DNA of 64,000 nucleotides from Favolaschia claudopus (lineage: Eukaryota > Basidiomycota > Agaricomycetes > Agaricales > Mycenaceae): assembly GCA_037176885.1 (NCBI GenBank), contig JAWWNJ010000156.1, positions 434,001 to 498,000 of the forward strand, written 5' to 3'. The notes under the pieces are model-generated. The model did not search any database. It was not told the DNA's origin and saw only the letters and a program-made list of their open reading frames with translations. This document shows positions 45,501 to 53,598 of this stretch, one piece after another. Every line of letters starts with the position of its first letter. The first letter of the stretch is position 1. The position numbers were made by a program, and so were the translations under genes.

Positions 45501-45726
45501 CGAGATTCTGAGAGAGGATGTGATTAGCAAGACCCTTCTGAAGGACATGAAATCAAAGCCGGCCATGCTACAAGCAATCTTGGCCTCAGACGCTCGGTAT
45601 GTTCATGTAAACCCGTTCTCCGCAGACAAGTCTTATGCATTTCTAGTCGGTTGGCTGTCTAGTAGCCTTGAATGTTATCATATGGACCCCTTAGATAATA
45701 CCCAGTGTATTTCAGTGTCAATCTGA
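42585..45726 (+). CDS. putative transposase of the 42105-46191 element, three exons, about 1,009 residues
   Basis: Exons 42585-43497, 43555-44035 and 44091-45726 join in frame; introns of 57 and 55 bp start GTAAG and GTGAGT and end in AG. Residues about 30-230 form a long coiled coil (e.g. ISSLRTENTQISLKNSHLA). About 240-295 is helix-turn-helix-like: LAFHKAGCAQHRIGSLLVRV then MSRRTISRVIKEAGI. Splicing creates LVLSSDGTSVRNLQVEARHI (Asp 311). Exon 3 has the cluster CCDHKDHNC (507-515), then FPDTSNIRFGSHC (Asp 615) and NNDANEGLLGG (Glu 810), followed by a charged helical tail. I propose D311, D615 and E810 as a DDE triad; this is inference. I recall the SDGT, CCxHKD, FPDTSN and NDANEG motifs in many unannotated mushroom proteins, but in no named superfamily. 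There are no stops, so it could be active. An upstream in-frame ATG at 42522 would add 21 residues. A further 3' intron after 45598 (GTATGT) is possible. Confidence 0.75.
43498..43554 (+). other. intron 1 of the putative transposase
   Basis: GTAAGA at 43498 and GGCAG ending at 43554. Without splicing a TGA at 43521 would stop translation. With splicing, the motif SSDGTS follows directly on QLGHEIALAK, as I recall it in related mushroom proteins. Confidence 0.75.
44036..44090 (+). other. intron 2 of the putative transposase
   Basis: GTGAGT at 44036 and TTTGAG ending at 44090. Splicing skips an in-frame TGA and joins DGLDPT to SLDDKLRTE in the frame of exon 3. Confidence 0.75.
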
Positions 45727-46191
45727 ATCGTTGGCGTCGATAACGTTGAGTAATAGGTTGACAATGTTCATTTGCGATCAATTGCTGGATGAGCCATCAA
45801 AGGTGTGATGTTGGTTCGTGTCTCCTTCAACAACCGCATACACAATGGACACCAGATTTGGAATAGCTCTACTACACCACAGAAAGTGTCCGTTCTGAAT
45901 TTATTGGCCTTTTACGAGCATATTTGGTGGAACTTGGGGACCGAGAAATACTGACCAAAATTGCTTGATTGAGGACGCTGTAGAACAGCGAGGACAACTC
46001 AAGACACCACAATTTTTTGCAGAAGGCACCCAAATTGATGTATTTCCAACTTTCCTGTTCAAAGTTGACCACGCGCATACTTGTTGCTGCAGAACATCTC
46101 AAATGTTGAAAAAACCGCCCCTTTTGGGATTTGATTGGGGAACAAACAAGTACAAAGAGGCCGCATTCGGCACTGATCGGGCCCAACCCCA

Positions 46192-46772
46192 CTTTGAGCC
46201 CCACGCTGCACGTTCTAGGTTAGAGGCTGTAAACGAGTTCCACGATCGGATTGCGTCAGGGGTTTCCGAGGCGAAGGCGGCACTCGTCAAGGCCAAGGCA
46301 GAGTACAAGCAGTACTATGACCGCCGGCGGACACCAGCTCCAGACATCAAGGTTGGTGACCGGGTGTGAGTTGATGCTTCAGATATCCGCACCACCCGCC
46401 CTTCGGTGAAATTCTCCCACCGGCGTATCGGCCCCTTCAAGGTTCTGAAGGTCGTCGGTAATGGTGCCTTCAAACTGGAGCTGCCGCCCCGGTACTCTGC
46501 CCTCCACCCTGTCTTCCCCGTCGTGAAACTTCAGCTTGTGGAAGCCGATCCATTCCCTACTTGCCCCAGACACGAAGAGCCGCCACCAGTCCTTGACGTT
46601 CCTGGCAACAAGCAATGGGAGGTCGAGGAGATATTGGATGCCAAGATCCGCTATGGGAGTCTATGGTACTTTGTTCGCTGGAAGGGTTATGACCCGTCCC
46701 ATGATCAATGGGTGAAGCACTCTAATGTCTTTGCCCCGGACGCTGTCGCTTCCAAACCTCGCTCCATTGCTC
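46192..46772 (+). pseudogene. gypsy A copy 2 integrase C-terminus and chromodomain
   Basis: Resumes at [17 protein letters not shown] and continues to the chromodomain ([20 protein letters not shown]). A TGA at 46367 replaces the tryptophan of GDRVWVD. Compared with copy 1, about 24 bp are missing after FAPDAVA. The match to copy 1 ends at SKPRSIA. Confidence 0.85.
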
Positions 46773-48980
46773 CCCGACCGGAGAGTCGTGCCTCCTCGAC
46801 AAAATCACGCCCCGTTTCCCCTGACTTCTCCTACAGTCAGGCGGCGAGACCCCATCACCTTCGGGTGGGGAGACCGCTTTGCCTTCGGGCGTTGAACCGT
46901 TGCCTTTGGGCAACGAGACCTCATCGTCGATACCCTCGACGCATACCGAGCTCACTGAGCCCGTGTTGACCTCAGCCGTAGATTGGGGGATGCTTGACGG
47001 AGCCCTTGCCATGCCTCGCATGGCAACACCCGGTCGTCATGCTTCGGTGGATTCACTCACGGTAGTAAACTCTCAAAATGTTTTATCCCGTTCCACATCC
47101 ACCGCCTCGCGTGCGATTCAGAATATGAGTGTTGACAAGCTTGTGAGTGCTGCTCGCCGCCACCAAGCTTTGGCACAGGAAGCTTTGGCTGCTGCATCGA
47201 GGCATGAGGTAACTATCCCGCGTGAGATCCCGCCCGTTGATGAGAACACGAACTTGATAGATATTTATGATAGATCGGCAGTGAATGTGCCTGAAACTAT
47301 TGTCAGTCCGGCCATACCTTCTGGTGTTGGAACCTCCCGCCAGAAAGGTAAAGGTACTGACCCTCGCAACTGGGGTGCAGCTAACATCTCGGAAGATTTC
47401 TCTGAGCGCGATATCGACGCAAAGAACCCCTCTTGAGAATTTCGCCGAAATTCGCCAAAGAAGAACAGCTTTCACCGCCACCTGAGTTCTTTGATCAAAT
47501 GCCAATCACCTTGGCTTCTGAACGGACCGAACCCCGAACTCCGAGATCATTGCTCAAGCCGATGAAGGATTCAATTAACTCTGGCCAGAGTGTAGATGAA
47601 AAGATTGCTGATCTGCAAGCGCAGATCAGCAGCTTGCAACGTTCTCGGACGATAACGCCCAAGGTTAACTTAACCCGGGCACAGACTGCTGTCAAAAACA
47701 GCATTGATAGACAGATCGGTGAGGATCACGGAGCTCGCGGATTCCGTCCCGATCCCACTCCTGCTGTACGCGTTGCGCCAGGCAGCTTTATAGAGCGTAC
47801 GTTGCGCAATGCCGAGCGCGTAGATGGTTCACCCACCCCATCCGACCCATCTGATTCGTCGAGCTCAGACTCTGAGCCCTCGATGGATCAGGTTCCGGGA
47901 AGTCACACCCGTCGCGTCATTGTCGCAAGCGCCGTTCCTCTAAGAAGAAACAGAGTTCTCACGGGAAGAATAAAATGATTTTGAAGCCTATACCTCCAAA
48001 GGAATATGATGGCTCATCGGATGCCATTGCATTCCATCGATTCGTCAAAGAAGGATCGAATTATGTCCAACTTGGCAAAGTTCCAACCGACCAGCGAGTC
48101 TTTTACTTGTCGTGCTACTTGACGGCTCGTGCACTCGAATTCTACAACAGCAAGGTTGAGAATGACGAGCATGTTTGGACTCTAAGTGAGTTCTTTTGGG
48201 GTTTTTGTTTCCCTGTGAACTTCCGTGAGAAACAACGCACTCAATTGCGGTCTTGCGTTCAAGGCACCAAATCAGTATTGATTCACAAGGCTGAATGGGA
48301 GCGAATTTACAATACCATTGGCCTTGAAGCAAACCAGGAAAAGGTTGTGATGTTTTGGCGTAGCCTCAACGCCGACATCCGGAAAGAAATGTTTCGTGAT
48401 AAGCTCGATCCCGAAATCTCTTCCTGGGCTTAAGTCACTGCTGGTGCCGAGAGCGCCGAAATTATCGTCAAGGTTGACGATGATAATGATGAGCTTGATA
48501 TGGCTGGATCGAGTAAGACTCAATCCAAGCCTGATGACCAGATTTTGTTTTTTTTGGTCCAGAAGCTGAACTCAGATTCGAACGGGAAACGTCGTACTGG
48601 AGGGCGCGTTATCTCGGTTTCCAGTGTTGAGCCCGAACCTTCTACGACTGCGTCGAAATCTCGCGACAGCGGCAAGCAACTTTCGGTTAAGAAACGAAAT
48701 GAATACCTTGCCGCAGGTTTATGCTTTAACTGTGGTGTAACAGGGACACCTTTCTCGCAACTGTCCTGAACTCAACACGATGGTTTCGAAAGGAAAACCT
48801 CCCGGTTTTGCATCCCACGCAGTTGATTTCGCGCTGAACGATGATCGCGATGCTCTGTTGGAGAGCACGGAAGTTTTTGAACACTTCTAGATTCGCACGA
48901 TTTCCTCCCTCGACATCGAAATGGTCGTCGAGGAGGGCGAAGATACCCAAATGGTTTGATTTTGATTTTTCGAAGACCAT
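46773..48980 (+). pseudogene. gypsy B gag polyprotein
   Basis: Several plus-strand frames form one decayed gag. The N-terminal part is Ser/Thr/Pro rich with MSVDKLVSAARRHQALAQEA. The middle has a coiled segment, VDEKIADLQAQISSLQRSR. At 47975-48433 is the capsid-like retrotransposon gag domain: YDGSSDAIAFHRFVKEGSNY, YLTARALEFYNSKV and EFFWGFCFPVNFREKQRTQL. At about 48720 is the start of a CCHC knuckle (CFNCGVTG) that is frameshifted before its final H and C. Stops at 47434 and 48431 and the frameshift make it non-functional. It belongs to a different lineage from gypsy A, as judged by its integrase end downstream. Confidence 0.7.
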
Positions 48981-49197
48981 TTCGAACGTTGAATTGATTA
49001 TTTATTGATTTTTGTATGAAGATTGAGCTCGTCGTGGTCGACGATCTGGAGGGCGGATGTGACGGATCGGCGTTCGCATCCGCTGACGAGATCTGCCCGT
49101 GTCGTCCCCATGACTCCACGCACACAGCCTCGATCTTCCTGTATAAGTAGTTAAGTTCTTGTCGTAGTAGCTTTTCCCTTGATAAATCTAAGACTTA

Positions 49198-49886
49198 CAG
49201 TGGTGGCAAATAGAAATTGCCTGTGGCTTTTTGGTAAAAATCTCGATGTATACATCACCGAATGACCTCAAATAAGATGTAGAGATGGGTATGTGATACT
49301 TCTGTACCTCTTAGAACACTCAGCAATATATCATGCACTGACAATGCATCAATAATGGATGGTTTCCGTTTTTTGCCATATCCGGAAAAACACAATGTAC
49401 CCTCAGCAAAAAAGTGTCATAATAGGATAAAAGTACTTGAGAAAACAATGCTAGTTCTCACTTTGATTGACTGGAATTGATCGTCATTTGAGCTCACAAC
49501 AGCCGCTCGAAGTAGGTCATTTTAGCTATTTTCTCTACATTTTCAGCTATTTTGTGTGAAAATAGCCAACTCTGAGCGGTTGTTGTGAGCTCAAATGAGG
49601 GTCAATTCCATTCAACAAAAGTGGTAACTAGGACTGTTTTTCAAGTACTTTCATCCTATTGTGACACTTTTTTGCTGAGGATACATTGAGTCTTTCCAGA
49701 TATGGCAATAATAAGAAACTGTCCTGTTATTGATGCATTGTCAAGGCGTAATATATAACTGAGTGTTCTAAGCAGTACAGAGGTATCATATATTTATCTC
49801 TACATCTTTATTTCAGGATCATTCCGGTGAAGTTTACAGCAAGATTTTGGCCAAAAAGCCACGGCAATTTCTATTTGCCACCACTG
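49198..49886 (+). repeat. 689-bp Tc1-type MITE at the gypsy B deletion point
   Basis: TIRs of about 37 bp begin CAGTGGTGGCAAATAGAAAT and are flanked by TA (49196-49197 and 49887-49888). The centre is a second palindrome (GTTGTGAGCTCAAATGA...). CAGTGG(T/C)GGCAAA ends are shared with the complete Tc1 element at 53599-55188. Related copies are at 58115 and 60465. Confidence 0.85.
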
Positions 49887-51541
49887 TACACCAGTTCTTT
49901 TTGTTTGATCCACTTGTGCCGGAACTCGACTCGCCTTCGCTTCCGTCACAGACGGGATATTCCCCGTTTTTTCTGAATACAGGCAGAATGCCCCGCTCCT
50001 TGCTATGGAACGCAGATCGTTCCCAGGAGTACCGTGGAGTCGCTAATTTTGCGCTCCAACGGCGGCTTGCGATCATGGCTGCCCATGATAGCATGATTGC
50101 CGCCCGAGTCAAACAAACTCGAGCTGCTAATCGCAAGCGCCAGCCCGCAACTTTTGAAGAGGGAGATTTGGTCTATCTCTCTTCAAAGAATCTCACATTT
50201 GCGAAAGGACTCGCTCGCAAATTAATTCCTAAGTTCATCAAGTATGCTATTACTCGGGACTTTGGAAATAATTCCTTTCAGTTAGACTTACCTGCTGATA
50301 TGATGCGGCGTGGTGTTCATGACGTATTCCATGCCTCTCTTCTGAGGATTCACGTCCCGAATGATGACCGTCGCTTTCCTGGACGGCTTGAATGCCAACT
50401 TGGGATTTCTCTGGACGACGAAACCAACGAGTGGGCTGTTAAAAAAATTATCAACCACTACGGACGTCGTTCCAAGGCTTTTTTTGAAGTACTCTGAAAG
50501 TCTGGTGATAAAAACTGGATGCCGTATCAACAGGCCAAGAAATTGCAAGCCTTAAGCGATTATTTGGAGGCTGTGGGCTCCACTGATATCAAGGATCTGC
50601 CCTACGGCTCGGGCAGACCTGACCGTGAAGAGGAGCTCTATGCTGGTTCAATTATGACGTATTGGTGGGCATTAAAAGAAGACGAGCGCATCGGGGAATT
50701 CATACCCAAAGCTACGTCTCCCACAATGGCTAACATCTTCGAACCCGGCTTTATTCTTCCCGAGCTCTCCCCCGAACTCGCGGCCTGGAACCGCGAGCAC
50801 TACGCTTTCTATCGTGCCAATTGGGCTTACGGCATCGTCGAATTCAATGGCAATGATCTCTACGTTGTCTCTGCTCCCCAGCTCCGGGACTACGCCGATT
50901 ACAACGTCTCCCTTTGCACCGGCGAAGGTGCCACCATACCGCAGTATGTTCCTGTTGGCTACAACAAGTTCGCCAAGGACATGACTGGCCATGATAACTC
51001 CGGCTTCGGTTGGGCCTACATCGAAGACGGAGTCCTCATTTTTGAGGACACTCTTACTCCCGCGACTCCCGAATCCTTCCTCGTCCTCGACCACCAAATC
51101 ACCGACCGCTACGTCGGCCCCTCGGACGTCATTGTCACGGGCCAGTGGTACGAGAATGCCGAGCGCCTCGTTCGTCTCGACCAACTTCGTGAGACGAAGT
51201 ATTATCATCAGCGCCAGACCAAGAAGAACAAGCGTTCTTCTGGCCCCGACCTCGCCTCCGCCTCCGCGAAGGCCGCCCTCGCGAAGAAGCAAAAGGCCTT
51301 AGCGAAGAGCCGCGTCGGCTCAATGTACGAGCCTCGGGTAACAACAAATACGCAGTATCCGGGTCATTCGCGTTGTTGTTGTTTGAGTCGTCTGAGTGGT
51401 CAAACTCCGAGTCATCCTAGGGTATGGCTCAATTTTTTCTACATGTATCAACTGAGGCGAACGAAATTACCACGACTGGTGCAATTGGAACTTGGAAGCG
51501 GGGATCGAAATCCGCAAATGCAAGCGACCCGTCGGGCTTGA
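49887..51541 (+). pseudogene. gypsy B integrase C-terminus, chromodomain-like segment and tail
   Basis: The frame after the MITE has SQTGYSPFFLNTGRMPRSLL, then GDLVYLSSKNLTFAKGLARK and DVFHASLLRIHVPNDDRRFP, the C-terminal part of a gypsy integrase. A chromo-like segment follows (EWAVKKIINHYGRRSKAFFE), with a TGA at 50495 where a Trp is expected. The frame continues as MPYQQAKKLQALSDYLEAVG into a long tail (50519-51541) including YWWALKEDERIGEF. That tail after integrase is known to me from mushroom gypsy polyproteins but has no assigned function. Protease, RT, RNase H and the integrase core are missing between 49190 and 49887. Confidence 0.7.
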
Positions 51542-51682
51542 GTGCCATCGAATGTGTAAATGTAAGTTAGCGTGAGTATTAACGCCGTAGTTGACAAAGA
51601 CATACATAACCGAGCGCAAATTGAAACAGCGATGCTTCGACATTACAGGATCGAGACGTTGAACTCGACCGACATTAGAGGA

Positions 51683-51891
51683 TTTGCGAAGAGCCATTGG
51701 AGCCATTGAACGGCTACCGATTTCCGTATTAGGAAAGTTTGATGGGCTGAACTTTTATGTCGAAGTCAAGAAGAGCTATTTAGAATGAAATTCGGATGCT
51801 CATACCGGGGGTAGCCTTCGTCAATACGCCGGAATTCGGACACTTGCGTAGCCATTAGCCACTCAATGGCTGCATCGCAACAGGCTATTCT
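51683..51891 (-). repeat. MITE family B, inverse copy
   Basis: Reverse-complement of 2548-2749 with few differences. It lies directly at the C-terminal edge of the MULE-like fragment that follows. Confidence 0.75.
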
Positions 51892-52140
51892 ACACATTTT
51901 TCTTCCAGCTGGCGATAGCGCTCAATGCAAGCGGTCGGAACAGGATTCATAGAACAACTACTTCCTTGGCACTTAATCGCACCCAAGCAGCGCCGCGTCC
52001 TTTCAGCCATTTCTTTCCACGGCTGTGTTTCCATAACCCAATTTGTTCCCAGGTCCTGCGTAGCGTGAAACTGTTCCGCTGTTAATGAGAATCTGAGATC
52101 ACCGTCTGGCCAGCAATCTCAGGTGAACGGTGTTTTAGGA
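51892..52140 (-). pseudogene. MULE-type WRKY/GCM1-like zinc-finger fragment
   Basis: The minus frame reads DGDLRFSLTAEQFHATQDLG, then ERTRRCLGAIKCQGSSCSMN and CIERYRQLEEKC. The layout 'RRCLG-I-C---C----P' is that of the zinc-binding N-terminal domain of Mutator-like transposases in mushrooms. The catalytic domain is not found; downstream sequence is MITE B, so this is a relic. Confidence 0.4.
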
Positions 52141-52887
52141 ATAACCTCGGGACTATGAGAAGGCGCTACGTTCGTTCGTACAAATGATCATCAGTAATGA
52201 GGAGCGAGATATGAAGCGATATATGAAGGCAAACCTGCTAAGTTTGATTTCGATTTACGACGTGCCGCAGCGGTGTCATCAGGAGCTGTAGCAGTAGAAG
52301 CAAGAACATTGGAATTTTTGATGGCGATGAGATTGCCTGAAAAACCCGTTTGAATGTTATGTTAGACCTGCGGGAAAAGAAGTTTGATTAAAACCAAATA
52401 AAAACTCGCCGTTTTCATCGAAGTACGGAACGAGTTGTGGAACACGGGGCCTTGTCAGGTATTCGTAGATAGTTTTGACAGCCCAGATGATTTGGTTCAG
52501 ATTGCTCAGGACGAGGCAGACAACCAGAGTATAATATAGAAGATCAGGCATATATGGCGGCAAGAAGAGACCCAGTAATAAGAGGAGCCAAGGGTTTCAG
52601 TTTCATTGTGAGACAGGGCCAGCAATGAGAGGCGGTGCCGATATGAATGTCCATTGTAAGCCGGCGGGAGGGATCAGGATGAGGAAAGCGTTCAATCTCT
52701 TCCCACATAACTCCCTGCCAGTAGCGCGTCGTCATTCGACGCAGCAGCCCAGTGGCGTCCTGGACATCATCCGCCTCAAGCGAATCCGAGTCAAGCCATG
52801 CCGGCCGGGCGCGCGTTTGAGACGGGCGTGAGGTCGGACCTCCAGCTCTGGCGGTCTATGGGGGCCTTTGGCGCAATTTCCTGATGG
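52141..52887. other. no confident gene
   Basis: Two short minus frames (52357-52563, with a hydrophobic start MPPYMPDLLYYTLVVCLVLS, and 52544-52735) could be exons of a small gene, but nothing is recognised. Confidence 0.4.
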
Positions 52888-53110
52888 ATGTCCATCGAGA
52901 CCTACGTCAAGACGATTCGCGAGCTCGGTAGCCTGCTCAACAGTCTTGGTGAGACTGTCTCTGATTCCCTCATCATTGCGTGCATTCTTGCATCGCTTCC
53001 TTCCGATTTCGCTCCCGTCACGTCCGCTGAGGATGACTCCCGTGCTGCCGACATCTATATAAGAAACCCCGTGGGTGTCCTGGTTAACTGTCAGAGTGGA
53101 GCGTACTGTT
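52888..53110 (+). pseudogene. copia-type gag (UBN2-like) fragment
   Basis: SIETYVKTIRELGSLLNSLG, then VSDSLIIACILASLPSDFAP matches the usual pattern of Ty1/copia gag (helix, L--LG-.., D--I----L-SLP-.F). No other copia domain is present. Confidence 0.5.
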
Positions 53111-53317
53111 GAGATGGTGAGATTTTGCTGGCCGGAGGTCGCCGCCAAACATCTGGCATCCGAGACACCGCCATCAACTCTTGCTCCACACTCCACACTC
53201 CACCGCCGTCCGCTCAGCTCAACACGTTTGCCGACGATTATGACGCCGTCGCCGCTCCGTAGACTAGAAGATGAATATATCGTTACTTTCTAACCTCTAC
53301 CTTGTGTGAAATCTAGG

Positions 53318-53410
53318 CTCCATTCGGCTGTTGGGTCTTAGCGTCATTTAGCGTCACTTTGGAGCACTTGGGAAAAATTCCACGCCAAAGTTTTGGTGAG
53401 AAATATTTGG
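53318..53410 (+). repeat. MITE family C fragment
   Basis: GGCTCCATTCGGCTGTTGGG...TAGCGTCACTTTGGAGCACT...AAAGTTTTGGTGAGAAATA, shared with 31567-31640. The right part is replaced by a region with three TGCACAGGTT repeats (53490-53590). Confidence 0.65.
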
Positions 53411-53598
53411 CAGTAATACTGGGCCATAAATGTGTTCCAATCTCAATTTTTTACACAACCGCAGACAAGAATAATACACAGGTTGGAGGAAAAAAATATG
53501 CACAGGTTATATTGTGCTGAGAAATGCGCATGTTTGCATTCAAAAAATATGCACAGGTGTGTCGAGCCGTTCAAAATTCTGCACAGGTTCAGCGACTA

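Larger units (their letters stand above)
42105..46191 (+). mobile_element. complete DNA transposon of an apparently undescribed family (49-bp TIRs, 7-bp duplication)
   Basis: The left end begins TGGGGTTGGGCCCGATCAGT and the right end is its exact complement; the match is perfect for 49 bp and then fades. CTTTGAG stands at 42098-42104 and again at 46192-46198. Removing the element and one copy restores gypsy [11 protein letters not shown] exactly as in copy 1, so both ends and the 7-bp duplication are certain. A single split gene (42585-45726) fills the interior. The 7-bp length does not fit hAT or KDZ (8), MULE (9), CACTA (2-3) or Tc1 (TA). A 1,214-bp relative is at 55551-56764. Confidence 0.93.
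39551..46772 (+). mobile_element. Ty3/gypsy chromovirus A, copy 2, with three interruptions
   Basis: It runs from the start of the RT to beyond the chromodomain and is 5'-truncated (gag and protease absent). Interruptions are a hAT-type MITE at 39758-40370, replacement of the RNase H/integrase junction by repeat E at about 41465-41626, and a 4,087-bp DNA transposon at 42105-46191. After 46772 it no longer matches copy 1 and runs into gypsy B gag sequence. Confidence 0.85.

Noticed and set aside
50672..51292. Minus-strand 206-residue frame rich in Gly/Val
   Set aside because: Shadow of the gypsy B tail frame on the plus strand, which has gypsy context; no motif on the minus strand.
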